A DNA stretch of 64,000 bases, from the NCBI RefSeq assembly GCF_002109325.1, contig NZ_CP015348.1:151501-215500 (forward strand), read 5' to 3'. The notes beneath the pieces were generated by a model. It was not told where the DNA came from. It saw only the letters and a list, made by a program, of their open reading frames with translations, and made no database searches. Shown piece after piece: positions 15,318 through 23,211 of the stretch. How positions within the stretch are numbered: position 1 is the stretch's first letter; each line of letters starts with the position of its first letter. Position numbers and translations under genes: made by a program. This stretch comes from Sporosarcina ureae (lineage in GTDB: Bacteria > Bacillota > Bacilli > Bacillales_A > Planococcaceae).

Positions 15318-17082
15318 CAAACAGAAGATGTCCGCCAGGGATCAGTTCAAAACATTCATGAGGCTAGCGAAATACGTCTTGCCGATGAAGAAAAGTGCAC
15401 TGATCGCGACTCTATTATTGCTGTTGACGGTAACATCGACGATTCTTGGACCTTTAGTGATCCAACGATTCCTCGATGACTATGTCGTACCTCTAAACTT
15501 CCCAGCGAAAGAAGTATGGATTATTGCACTGATCTACATCGGACTACAACTCGTCAATATTGTCGGGTCGTATTTCCAAACACTGCGATTCCAAGAGCTC
15601 GCACTCGCGATCATCCAGCAAATCCGTATCGATGCGTTCTCGAAAGTTCAGAAGCTTGGACTGCGGTACTTCGATCAGACACCAGCTGGCGGAATCGTTT
15701 CACGTGTAACGAATGATACCGAATCAATCAAGGAAATGTTCGTCAGTGTGGCGGTTACGTTCATGCAGGCGATCTTCGGAATTGTTGGCGTCTACATTGC
15801 GCTCTTTACGCTAGACGGAAAACTCGCGCTCTATACGCTGATCCTGTTGCCGCTATTCCTCATTCTCGTATCGGTCTACCGCTATTACAGTGCAGACTTC
15901 TATCAAGATATCCGAGAACGGCTCAGTCAGTTGAATGCGAAAATCTCCGAGTCCTTATCCGGTATGGGCATGATTCAAGCCTTTCGCCAGGAGAAACGCT
16001 TGTCTGACGAGTTCATTGAAGTCAATGAAGGACATTACCGCGTCGGACTGCGAAATATTCGTTTCGATAGCTTGATGCTTGGGCCGTTTATCGACTTGAT
16101 GTATGCCTTATCTATCGTGGCAGTACTGAGTTATTTCGGAACGGCATCGCTTACATCGGTCGTCGACGTCGGGATTATCTATGCGTTTACTACGTTGCTA
16201 AGACGTCTATTCCAGCCGATCAATCAAGTGATGCAACGTTTGTCGATGTTCCAACAAGCGATTGTATCTGCGTCACGAGTATTCGCGTTGATCGATAATC
16301 CGGAAATTGAACCGAAACAAAAAGCAGCATCTACACAAGAGATTCAAGAAGGTACGATCGAATTCCGTAATGTAACGTTCAGTTACGACGGCAAAAATGA
16401 TGTACTAAAAGACATTTCCTTTACCGCGAATGCAGGCGAAACGGTCGCACTTGTCGGTCATACAGGAAGTGGAAAGAGTTCGATTATCAATCTATTCATG
16501 CGTTTCTATGAATACGAGCGCGGCGACATCTTCATTGATGGAGTATCGCTAAAGGACTATCCAATAGAAGAACTGCGGAAGAAAGTAGGACTCGTCCTGC
16601 AAGATCCATTTATGTTTTATGGTGATATCGCAAGCAACATCCGCCTGCATAACGAAGAGTTGACAGATGAAGACGTGCGAGAAGCTGCAGAGTTCGTCCA
16701 AGCCGATCACTTCATTGGAGAGTTGCCGAACGGTTATGAACAAAAAGTGACAGAACGCGGCTCGACATTATCAAGTGGTCAGCGTCAATTGATCGCGTTT
16801 GCGCGGACGATTGCGATGAATCCGAAAGTGCTCGTGCTGGATGAAGCGACAGCGAACATCGACACGGAAACAGAAGTCGCGATCCAAAAGAGTCTAGAGA
16901 AAATGCGCGAAGGACGTACGACGATTGCGATTGCTCACCGTCTAAGTACAATCGCCGATGCAGAATTAATTCTTGTACTCCACCACGGCGAAATTGTCGA
17001 GCGGGGAACACACGCAGAGTTACTTGCGCAAAAGGGATTGTATTACACAATGTACGAATTGCAGAATGGTACGCAAGATTAA
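15310..17082 (+). CDS. yheH: ABC exporter half-transporter (YheH/BmrD type)
   Basis: 590 residues: exporter membrane domain (20-330) and nucleotide-binding domain with Walker A GHTGSGKSS, Walker B VLVLDEATANID with the catalytic Glu, and a degenerate signature LSSGQRQ in place of LSGGQ. The first subunit lost the Glu and this one altered the signature motif. Both changes fall in the same composite ATP site, the hallmark of asymmetric heterodimeric exporters. Substrate not deducible; relatives export drugs. Confidence 0.9.
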   Translation: MNNKQKMSARDQFKTFMRLAKYVLPMKKSALIATLLLLLTVTSTILGPLVIQRFLDDYVVPLNFPAKEVWIIALIYIGLQLVNIVGSYFQTLRFQELALAIIQQIRIDAFSKVQKLGLRYFDQTPAGGIVSRVTNDTESIKEMFVSVAVTFMQAIFGIVGVYIALFTLDGKLALYTLILLPLFLILVSVYRYYSADFYQDIRERLSQLNAKISESLSGMGMIQAFRQEKRLSDEFIEVNEGHYRVGLRNIRFDSLMLGPFIDLMYALSIVAVLSYFGTASLTSVVDVGIIYAFTTLLRRLFQPINQVMQRLSMFQQAIVSASRVFALIDNPEIEPKQKAASTQEIQEGTIEFRNVTFSYDGKNDVLKDISFTANAGETVALVGHTGSGKSSIINLFMRFYEYERGDIFIDGVSLKDYPIEELRKKVGLVLQDPFMFYGDIASNIRLHNEELTDEDVREAAEFVQADHFIGELPNGYEQKVTERGSTLSSGQRQLIAFARTIAMNPKVLVLDEATANIDTETEVAIQKSLEKMREGRTTIAIAHRLSTIADAELILVLHHGEIVERGTHAELLAQKGLYYTMYELQNGTQD

Positions 17083-17209
17083 GCACGCACGATTGTCAAA
17101 AAGATTTCACAATCTAATGAAGCGTAATCTAGCCTTTTGTTTGGTACGATAGAGTGGGAATGTTGGCGATTGCCGACATTCTACTTGTCCTACTGTTAAA
17201 GGAGGAATT

Positions 17210-17923
17210 TTGTTGGGGACGGATGTTAATATTTTCTTTGCGTTTGGAGCAGGTTTCCTGAGTTTTATTTCTCCATGCGTATTACCACTATACCCGGCCT
17301 TTATATCGTATATCACCGGCATGTCACTGGATGACCTCGGGGATAAGAAAAAGGGAATGAGCCGTGCAGGTATGCTGCATACGCTATTCTTTTTACTCGG
17401 ATTCTCGATTGTATTTATTATCTTAGGATTCAGTACATCATTTATCGGATCGATTTTCTTACAATATCAAGATTTGATACGTCAGCTGGGTGCGATTTTC
17501 ATCATTATCTTTGGATTGATGACGATTGGATTATTCAAACCGGAATTCCTTATGAAAGAGAAAAAATTGCAATTTAAGAATCGTCCTGCGGGTTATCTCG
17601 GTACCGCGCTGATCGGTCTAGCGTTTTCAGCTGGATGGCAGCCATGTATGGGGCCGATCATCGGCGCTATCATCTACCTAGCAGCAACTAATCCAGGATC
17701 TAGTATGTTGTATATGATGTTGTATGTACTCGGCTTTGCTATTCCTTTCTTCTTCTTGTCTTTCTTCATCACAAGAATTGGCTGGATTCGCAAACACAGT
17801 ATGACCATTACCAAAGTCGGTGGTTACTTGATGATCATTTTCGGTATTATTCTGTTCTTCAACGGAATGGTCTATTTCACAAGTTTGTTAAGCCCGATAT
17901 TTGGGGATTTCCAAGGATTTTAA
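17210..17923 (+). CDS. ccdA: CcdA thiol-disulfide membrane transporter
   Basis: 237 residues, six membrane spans, DsbD-beta/CcdA family. The two redox cysteines are Cys23 ([12 protein letters not shown]) and Cys146 ([11 protein letters not shown]). It moves reducing power from cytoplasmic thioredoxin across the membrane for cytochrome c maturation and, in relatives, for endospore StoA. Start is TTG 17210 or, better spaced from AAAGGAGG (7 nt), TTG 17213. First gene of a ccdA-thioredoxin-ccdC operon. The place of the response-regulator-like ccdB (yneI) of B. subtilis is taken by a thioredoxin-like gene. Confidence 0.93.
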   Translation: MLGTDVNIFFAFGAGFLSFISPCVLPLYPAFISYITGMSLDDLGDKKKGMSRAGMLHTLFFLLGFSIVFIILGFSTSFIGSIFLQYQDLIRQLGAIFIIIFGLMTIGLFKPEFLMKEKKLQFKNRPAGYLGTALIGLAFSAGWQPCMGPIIGAIIYLAATNPGSSMLYMMLYVLGFAIPFFFLSFFITRIGWIRKHSMTITKVGGYLMIIFGIILFFNGMVYFTSLLSPIFGDFQGF

Positions 17924-17954
17924 TTTAGTCTGGTAAGCAGAAAAGAGGTGTAGT

Positions 17955-18284
17955 ATGAAAGAAATTACTTCTTTTGAAGAGTGGCAACATATATGGAAAG
18001 AGACGCCACAGTTTCTATTGTTCGTGAAGACCAATAATTGTTCCGTTTGTGAAGGACTTTACCCGCAGGTGGCGGAACTCGAAAGCGACTATCCTTTCGA
18101 TTTTTATCGTGTTAACGCAGCGGAAGTTCCAGAAATGGCGGGACAGTTGTCACTCTTTACTGCGCCGGTCGTCTTATTATTTAACGAACAGAAAGAATTG
18201 ACGCGTTTCGCACGAATCGTGCCAATGAATGAGTTGAAAAGACGCCTCGATGAGCTAGTGCAGTGGGGGAACGTAGATGAATAA
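17955..18284 (+). CDS. Thioredoxin-like protein (CSVC motif)
   Basis: 109 residues, thioredoxin fold with active-site CxxC at C29/C32 (KTNNCSVCEG) and the cis-proline turn FTAPVVLLF. No signal peptide, so it is cytoplasmic and a natural electron donor for the adjacent CcdA. Overlaps the start of ccdC by 8 bp. The motif differs from the usual WCGPC, so redox potential may differ. Confidence 0.85.
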   Translation: MKEITSFEEWQHIWKETPQFLLFVKTNNCSVCEGLYPQVAELESDYPFDFYRVNAAEVPEMAGQLSLFTAPVVLLFNEQKELTRFARIVPMNELKRRLDELVQWGNVDE

Positions 18285-18810
18285 GATACAAGAAATGATA
18301 GATTATGTTTTTACCACTATTCCTTCAATCTATTTGATTATCGGTTCAACGGTCGTCTTTCTCGTGATGACGACATTCGTCTACACGATGCGGGCGAAGG
18401 CGTCGAATAGGCCGATTCAGGCGAAGAAGATTATTTTACCGCCACTGTTCATGTCGACGGGAATGTTCATGTTCTTGTTCGACGAGTTCCAGGTGCCGTG
18501 GACGCAAGTAGTCGAAGCGAGTTTGGTTGGCGTGATATTTTCCACGTTCTTGATTTATACGACGAAGTTAGAGCTCAAGCATGACGGAATTTATTTGAAG
18601 AAGTCGAAGGCGTTTTTGATTATTCTGCTTAGCTTGCTGGTGATTCGCATGGTAGGTAAAATTGTGCTGAGTAACTCGATCGACGTCGGCGAGCTCGGCG
18701 GCATGTTCTTCATCCTAGCGTTCTCGATGATTCTGCCATGGCGGATCGGGATGCTGGTGAAGTATAAGATGCTTGAGAAGAATATGGTAATGAAGAAGTC
18801 GTCTTTGTGA
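18277..18810 (+). CDS. ccdC: CcdC family membrane protein
   Basis: 177 residues with about five membrane segments, matching the CcdC/YneJ family (MRAKASNRPIQAKKIILPPL, MSTGMFMFLFDEFQVPWTQV, FILAFSMILPWRIGMLVKYK). In B. subtilis it lies in the ccdA operon although its role is unclear. Last gene of the operon: the stop codon lies inside the terminator hairpin. Confidence 0.85.
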   Translation: MNKIQEMIDYVFTTIPSIYLIIGSTVVFLVMTTFVYTMRAKASNRPIQAKKIILPPLFMSTGMFMFLFDEFQVPWTQVVEASLVGVIFSTFLIYTTKLELKHDGIYLKKSKAFLIILLSLLVIRMVGKIVLSNSIDVGELGGMFFILAFSMILPWRIGMLVKYKMLEKNMVMKKSSL

Positions 18811-18825
18811 CGGCTTCTTTTTTTG
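18793..18825 (+). terminator. Terminator of the ccd operon
   Basis: Stem AAGAAGTCGTC / GACGGCTTCTT with a T-run. It overlaps the last codons of ccdC. Confidence 0.8.
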
Positions 18826-18869
18826 TGCAATGGAAATGAAGGGGGAGAGGCTGGCGGTAGTTTTGGGGA

Positions 18870-19000
18870 GGGGATTTGTGCTTCGGAGGGGACGCTTTCC
18901 TAGAGGGCTCGCGGTGAGCCAACTGTTCGCTGCGCTCTCTTAGTTGTCTCGCCTGTCGAGCTGATCCTCTGGGAGTCGCCCCTCCTACGCGCCAATCCCT
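18870..19000. repeat. GC-rich imperfect palindromic intergenic repeat
   Basis: GAGGGGACGCTTTCCTAGAGG (first half near 18886) pairs imperfectly with CCTCTGGGAGTCGCCCCTC (near 18966). Between them lie GCTCGCGGTGAGCC and a second inner hairpin. This layout (GACGCTTTCC ... GCTCGCGGTGAGCC ... GGAGTCGCC) is one I recall from long intergenic palindromes scattered in Bacillales genomes. A fragment (GGCGGACGCTTTCC) recurs near 19194-19208. Confidence 0.6.
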
Positions 19001-19060
19001 TGCAAAGTAAGTGGAACATACTTTTTGTTGTGCATTAAAGTTAGACTTATAATCTATTTT

Positions 19061-19108
19061 GAACTAGAACTAGAACTAGAAATAGAACTAGAACTAGAAC
19101 TAGAACAA
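19061..19108. repeat. Hexanucleotide tandem repeat (GAACTA)8
   Basis: Eight tandem units of GAACTA with two single-base variants (GAAATA at unit 4, GAACAA at unit 8). It lies outside any gene between two converging transcription units and is a likely slipped-strand variable locus. Confidence 0.9.
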
Positions 19109-19265
19109 GTCAAGATACAACAATAATTCACGCATAGGCTCTAGTGAGTGATCTAAGTACTCACACTATCAACGTAGGATGGAAGCGGAAGCTGGCGGAC
19201 GCTTTCCCATGACGTAGCCCCCTAACTCACTGAACTTATGAACTTGAACTTAATTACTCAAAACC

Positions 19266-19306
19266 AAAAAACAGGACGCCCCATCAATAGGGACGTCCTG
19301 TTTTTG
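19266..19306 (-). terminator. Terminator of the DUF2621 gene
   Basis: CAGGACGCCC / GGGACGTCCTG stem with A-run to the left (T-run on the minus strand). It also has a T-run on the plus strand and may be bidirectional. Confidence 0.8.
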
Positions 19307-19311
19307 CATAG

Positions 19312-19737
19312 TCACGTAAATAAGTGCTCATAAGGCTGAATATCAATTTCCATCTGCTTGAGCTTCTTGCGCAAGAAATTATGGTCGCGCTTCGGTGTAG
19401 CCAGAATATAGCCCTTGATAATATGATCAAATTCAATAGTTTTGGCACGGTCTTCTAACGCAATCTCGCCGATCTTGGCACCGATCTTCTGCTTCGCCAC
19501 ATCACGGAACAACTCCGGCACAGGCGTAACCAGTTCGTTGAGCATACTCTTCGCTTCATCATTCCATAAATGCAACGACTCGTTGACATAATGCTCTTCC
19601 CAATCCAACGTCGATTTTCCGTCTTCTTTCGGCAATACTTTCAGGAACTTCCGGAACATGAAGAATCCGCCGATAGCGAATAAGCCGATCATCACAATAC
19701 CCCAAAATATAATAAACCACATAAATAGGTCTGGCAC
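19312..19737 (-). CDS. yneK: DUF2621 family membrane protein (YneK-like)
   Basis: 141 residues: one N-terminal membrane span (FMWFIIFWGIVMIGLFAIGG) and a cytoplasmic part with DWEEHYVNESLHLWNDEAKSM and a basic C-terminus. It matches the YneK/DUF2621 family, found next to ccdC in B. subtilis as here, but is on the opposite strand. GTG start with AGAGGTG 8 nt upstream. Function unknown. Confidence 0.8.
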   Translation of the reverse strand: MPDLFMWFIIFWGIVMIGLFAIGGFFMFRKFLKVLPKEDGKSTLDWEEHYVNESLHLWNDEAKSMLNELVTPVPELFRDVAKQKIGAKIGEIALEDRAKTIEFDHIIKGYILATPKRDHNFLRKKLKQMEIDIQPYEHLFT

Positions 19738-19855
19738 GGTTTTTTCACCTCTTCCATTCTATCTTCCATTATAAAAGCAATTGAGAAATATTTCACTACT
19801 AACGTATCCTTTTCGTCATTTGTCTCTATATAGCGGATGAAAGGAGGTGATAGAC

Positions 19856-20077
19856 ATGGCAGCAGGACTAGAATTCAGCCAGGCTACGGCAAAGGTTCAC
19901 TTTAACGCAGGCGTAAACGAGAGAGGTCACTTCATTCGCAAGATTAAAACGTACAAATTCATCAACGACGACGCAACACCGGCGAATATGTACACCGCTT
20001 TGACACAACTTGCATCATTATCTAGCTATCCATTAATTCAGCTTGAGAAAGTTGTAACAGAAGATCTTCATAAATAA
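19856..20077 (+). CDS. DUF1659 family small protein
   Basis: 73 residues, starting MAAGLEFSQATAKVHFNAGV. It fits the short DUF1659 family of Bacillales. The ATG at 19856 is preferred over GTG 19847, which lies inside the AAAGGAGGTG ribosome site. First of three tiny genes (DUF1659, DUF2922, YvrJ) that commonly travel together. Function unknown. Confidence 0.8.
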   Translation: MAAGLEFSQATAKVHFNAGVNERGHFIRKIKTYKFINDDATPANMYTALTQLASLSSYPLIQLEKVVTEDLHK

Positions 20078-20100
20078 AACCGTAAAGGAGGAGAACGCAC

Positions 20101-20319
20101 ATGGCAAAAGTATTGGAATTGACATTCTTAACCGCGGCGAATAAACCGGTAAAGTTAACGGTAGACGAACCGTACACGGGTATTACGGAGGCACAAGTGG
20201 AAGCCGTTATGCAACAAGTGATCGCAAACAACATCTTCGTCATTGAAGAATCCCCGCTCGCCAAAATCAAAAGTGCGCGTATCATAGCGCGCGATACAGA
20301 AATGCTCGTGAATCGATAA
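20101..20319 (+). CDS. DUF2922 family small protein
   Basis: 72 residues with the DUF2922 pattern: LELTFLTAANKPVKLTVDEP, then VEAVMQQVIANNIF and a short C-terminal strand. AAAGGAGG precedes the ATG. 23 bp after the DUF1659 gene. Unknown function. Confidence 0.82.
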   Translation: MAKVLELTFLTAANKPVKLTVDEPYTGITEAQVEAVMQQVIANNIFVIEESPLAKIKSARIIARDTEMLVNR

Positions 20320-20325
20320 CACGCT

Positions 20326-20362
20326 GCCGGTTTTCAGTCTCGTACTGGAAGCCGGCTTTTTT
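20326..20362 (+). terminator. Terminator inside the DUF2922-YvrJ pair
   Basis: GCCGG..CAGT / ACTG..CCGGC interrupted stem with a 6-T run. It separates the first two small genes from yvrJ, so yvrJ may be transcribed at a lower level by read-through. Confidence 0.65.
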
Positions 20363-20386
20363 ATTGAATGAAAGGAGGAGTGGACA

Positions 20387-20515
20387 ATGGAGAACTGGTT
20401 ACAGCTTATACAAGATGTCGGATTCCCGATTTTCGTATCGTTCTATCTGCTACATCGATTGGAAGTCAAACTGGAAGCGATCCATGGCGTTCTCTCAGAT
20501 ATCAAAAACCGATAA
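20387..20515 (+). CDS. yvrJ: YvrJ family protein, 42 residues
   Basis: A tiny gene: MENWLQLIQDVGFPIFVSFY followed by LLHRLEVKLEAIHGVLSDIK and NR. It is a single amphipathic membrane helix with a short coiled tail, typical of the YvrJ family found beside DUF1659/DUF2922 genes. AAAGGAGG lies 9 nt before the ATG. Function unknown. The trio's small size and conserved order suggest a membrane-associated complex, which is inference. Confidence 0.8.
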   Translation: MENWLQLIQDVGFPIFVSFYLLHRLEVKLEAIHGVLSDIKNR

Positions 20516-20634
20516 CTTCATAGGAACTTCATGAATCTGCCATGGTTTAGCCAAAATGGAAGACACCTTCACCTTGTATGACTTGTGAACTTTCGTTATG
20601 ATAAAGTCATTAGTTAAAGGTGGGGGAATCGAAT

Positions 20635-21225
20635 ATGTATAAAAAGTTTTTAATACCGGTTACATTGATCTTTGTGCTGATGTTGAGTGCCTGTGGTGGC
20701 GGATTTAAACCAGATCATAAATACAAGGTGGATTCGTTTGAGTTTACCAATCAGAACAATGAAACAGTAACCGATAAAGATTTGGAAGGCTCCGTATGGC
20801 TGGCACAATTCGTCTTCACGAAGTGTACAACTGTTTGCCCACCTATGATGAGCAATATGGTCACGTTACAGGAAAAATTAATTGACAATAAGATCGAGGA
20901 TTACAACATTGTGTCATTCAGTGTAGATCCAGACGTAGATACACCGGAAGAACTCGGAAAGTATCTCGACCTGTTCAGCGCGCCAGATGAAAGTAAATGG
21001 CAAATGCTGACAGGATACGATATGAAAACGATTGAAAAATTTGCAGCTTCATCGTTTAAGCAATTAGTAAAGCAAATTCCGAACGATGATCAAGTACTCC
21101 ATGGCGTTTCATTTGGATTGGTCAATCAAAACAATGAAGTGGTAAAATTATATGGTGGGAACGAAGACGTACAATATGATACAATCGTAAAAGACATTAA
21201 AGCACTCATCAAAGAAGGCAAGTGA
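20635..21225 (+). CDS. SCO1/SenC-family copper-binding lipoprotein
   Basis: 196 residues: lipoprotein signal (lipobox LSAC, Cys20) and thioredoxin-like domain with the CxxxC copper/redox pair C64/C68 (FTKCTTVCPPM) and the conserved His156 (VLHGVSF). SCO proteins (YpmQ/BsSCO in Bacillus) help assemble the CuA centre of cytochrome c oxidase on the outer membrane face. The ATG at 20635 follows GGTGGGGGAATC. The next gene begins 20 bp after its stop. Confidence 0.92.
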   Translation: MYKKFLIPVTLIFVLMLSACGGGFKPDHKYKVDSFEFTNQNNETVTDKDLEGSVWLAQFVFTKCTTVCPPMMSNMVTLQEKLIDNKIEDYNIVSFSVDPDVDTPEELGKYLDLFSAPDESKWQMLTGYDMKTIEKFAASSFKQLVKQIPNDDQVLHGVSFGLVNQNNEVVKLYGGNEDVQYDTIVKDIKALIKEGK

Positions 21226-21245
21226 TGAACGGAAGGGGTGAGGCA

Positions 21246-21929
21246 ATGAAGAAATTAAAGAAGAAGAGGCTTAGTCGATCGGGACGCGTTATGGTCGCTT
21301 TTTTGGTTTTATTAGTTCCTGTTGCTGTCACACTCTTTACGATTTCTGCCATTCTTTGGGTGAATTTCGGAAAACACGACACGATTGCAGAAACGGCTAC
21401 GGCATTATTTCATATTCAAGACCGCAAAACGGGAGAAGCTGTCCCACAGGAATTTATTCCAATCTATATCGCGGCGGCTGAAAAATACAGCATTCCTTGG
21501 ACGTTGCTTGCGGCGCATCACCGTATAGAGACCAGGTTTTCCACGATGAAAACCGACGTCTCACCGGTTGGGGCAGAAGGGCCGATGCAGTTCATGCCAT
21601 GCACCTTCGTCGGCTGGGACTATCCCGGCTGTAAGGAGTTAGGCAAGGGAGATATACCTGAACGGGACAAGATCGATCCAGCAGTAATCAAGGAGTACGG
21701 TGGCTATGGCGTCGATGCGAACGGTGACGGAATAGCCGATCCATTCGACATAGAAGACGCCATCTTCAGCGCAGCGCATTATCTGTCGGATAGCGGGGCG
21801 GCTGACGGCAATATAGAAAAAGCAGTGTTCAACTATAACCGCAGTGATCAGTATGTAGAAGATGTCTTATGGTACTACCATGAGTTTGAGGAGCAACGCC
21901 AAGCATCAGAAAAACAAGCGAAAAAATAA
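21246..21929 (+). CDS. Membrane-anchored lytic transglycosylase
   Basis: 227 residues: basic N-terminus, one membrane span (about 14-42), then a transglycosylase domain with catalytic Glu in HHRIETRFST, GPMQFMPCTF, a DANGDGIADPFDIEDAI stretch (EF-hand-like, possible Ca2+ site) and a C-terminal YNRSDQYVEDVLWYYHEF. It should cut peptidoglycan on the outer face. The ATG at 21246 follows AAGGGGTGAGG. Co-transcribed with the SCO gene, then a strong terminator. Confidence 0.88.
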   Translation: MKKLKKKRLSRSGRVMVAFLVLLVPVAVTLFTISAILWVNFGKHDTIAETATALFHIQDRKTGEAVPQEFIPIYIAAAEKYSIPWTLLAAHHRIETRFSTMKTDVSPVGAEGPMQFMPCTFVGWDYPGCKELGKGDIPERDKIDPAVIKEYGGYGVDANGDGIADPFDIEDAIFSAAHYLSDSGAADGNIEKAVFNYNRSDQYVEDVLWYYHEFEEQRQASEKQAKK

Positions 21930-21930
21930 A

Positions 21931-21972
21931 ACGCAGAGCCAACAACCGAACTTCGGTGGCTCTGCGTTTTTT
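21931..21972 (+). terminator. Terminator of the SCO-transglycosylase operon
   Basis: ACGCAGAGCC / GGCTCTGCGT perfect 10-bp stem and T-run. Confidence 0.9.
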
Positions 21973-21996
21973 AGTTTGTTGATGGAATGAGTGGGT

Positions 21997-22146
21997 CTAT
22001 GAGCGGTTAAAGAAGCTGATAGAGCACTCGCGTAGCCAGATAGAGCGGTTAGCGGGGAGGATAGAGCGAAAATCGCGTGACATAGAGCGGTTATGGGATT
22101 CTAAGAGCGCTCAAGTGAATCTATGATCGCCTAGAGCGTTATAACG
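21997..22146 (+). repeat. Array A of ~21-bp intergenic units
   Basis: Seven units start at 21997, 22018, 22039, 22060, 22081, 22101 and 22121. Each begins with a variant of CTATGAGCG (CTATGAGC, GATAGAGC x3, CATAGAGC, CTAAGAGC, CTATGATC) followed by 12-13 variable bases. It fills the space between the convergent transglycosylase and GlsB-like genes. The same array type recurs at 26.4, 52.6 and 63.2 kb. Confidence 0.85.
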
Positions 22147-22218
22147 ATCCAAGCGATTCATCCACGACGCAAAGTCGATCAACGTCACCTTCACATCTCC
22201 CAATCCCTCTGCTAAAAC

Positions 22219-22258
22219 AAAAAAACGTGAAGCCCACCCAAAAGGTGACTCCACGTTT
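22219..22258 (-). terminator. Terminator of the GlsB-like gene
   Basis: AAACGTGAAGCCCACC / GGTGACTCCACGTTT stem with an A-run on the plus strand. Confidence 0.75.
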
Positions 22259-22268
22259 GATGTGTAAA

Positions 22269-22532
22269 TTATGATGCTTTGCGCATACTCTTCATAATCA
22301 AGCTTACGATGAATACAAGTACAATCGCACCGATTAAAGCGGGTAAGAAATAGAAACTAGAGATCTGTGGACCCCATTCTCCTAATAGTGCACCACCAAT
22401 CCATGCACCTACAATACCTGCAATGATGTTACCAATAATACCGCCGGGAATATCTCTACCTACAATAAGTCCAGCTAACCAACCAATGATACCTCCGATA
22501 ATTAAGAACCATAAAAAGCTCATGTTGCTCAT
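22269..22532 (-). CDS. GlsB/YeaQ/YmgE family stress-response membrane protein
   Basis: 87 residues, three membrane spans with the family's glycine-rich pattern (IGGIIGWLAGLIVGRDIPGG, IIGNIIAGIVGAWIGGALLG). The family is historically called transglycosylase-associated protein and is induced by stress, with unknown biochemical function. AAAAGGAGATG precedes the ATG. Confidence 0.9.
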   Translation of the reverse strand: MSNMSFLWFLIIGGIIGWLAGLIVGRDIPGGIIGNIIAGIVGAWIGGALLGEWGPQISSFYFLPALIGAIVLVFIVSLIMKSMRKAS

Positions 22533-22615
22533 CTCCTTTTTTAGTATGTGACGTTATGTAGCTCTCGCTTAGTCTTTGTATTACCGACTTTTTCATACAT
22601 CAAACATTTTTCGAT

Positions 22616-22652
22616 AAAAAAAGTTCAGACAGGTGAAATTACCTGCTGAACT
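22616..22652 (-). terminator. Terminator of the isochorismatase-family gene
   Basis: AGTTCAG..AGGT / ACCT..CTGAACT stem with an A-run on the plus strand (T-run for the minus-strand gene). Confidence 0.8.
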
Positions 22653-22662
22653 CATGATCAGT

Positions 22663-23211
22663 TTACTTGGCGATAACCGTTGCGCCTAGTGTGTTTTGGA
22701 AGTGCGAAAGCGCCCATTCGTGACCTGCTGGATTAAAACTTGCGACGCCTCCTTCATGAACAACTATCGTGTAACCGAGGTTGTACGCATCGACAGCGGT
22801 ATGTAGAATACAAATATCCGTGCAGACACCCATGAGATGAATTTCGGTTATTCCGCGTGAACGCAATTGGATATCGAGGTTCGTTCCAGCAAATGCGCTG
22901 TAACGTGTTTTGTCCATCCAGATGATATCGTCTGAATGCTTCGTATACAGATCATGTAATTTACCATACAAGTGGCGGCCTTCCGTACCTCGGATATTAT
23001 GAGGAGGGAATAGTGCACTTTCAGGATGATAAGGATCATCCACTTCATGCAGGTCATTGATGACGAATACCGGAAGCTTCTTTTCGACATACTCTTTTGT
23101 GACATCGACAATATACTCTTCAAGCGCGATGCCTGGATCACCGCAAGTGAGTGCACCATCTTCTGCAACGAAATCGACTGTGTAATCTACTACTAGCAAA
23201 GCTTTATTCAT
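22663..23211 (-). CDS. Isochorismatase-family cysteine hydrolase, probable nicotinamidase
   Basis: 182 residues. The catalytic triad is Asp9 (VVDYTVDF), Lys101 (MDKTRYSAF) and Cys130 (MGVCTDICIL). D53, H55 and H62 (NDLHEVDDPYH) resemble the metal site of nicotinamidase PncA. This supports nicotinamide to nicotinate conversion in NAD salvage, as for B. subtilis PncA. AAAGGAG precedes the ATG. Monocistronic. Confidence 0.85.
   Translation of the reverse strand: MNKALLVVDYTVDFVAEDGALTCGDPGIALEEYIVDVTKEYVEKKLPVFVINDLHEVDDPYHPESALFPPHNIRGTEGRHLYGKLHDLYTKHSDDIIWMDKTRYSAFAGTNLDIQLRSRGITEIHLMGVCTDICILHTAVDAYNLGYTIVVHEGGVASFNPAGHEWALSHFQNTLGATVIAK

Larger units (their letters stand above)
18826..19265. 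other. Gene-free region holding two repeat types
   Basis: 440 bases between the ccd operon terminator and the DUF2621 terminator. Contents: the GC-rich palindrome, the hexanucleotide repeat and a palindrome fragment. No ORF or RNA recognised. Confidence 0.6.

Noticed and set aside
21997..22146. CRISPR-like array
   Set aside because: The units are 21 bp with variable heads and no long constant repeat, there are no cas genes, and the same ordered units recur at other loci.
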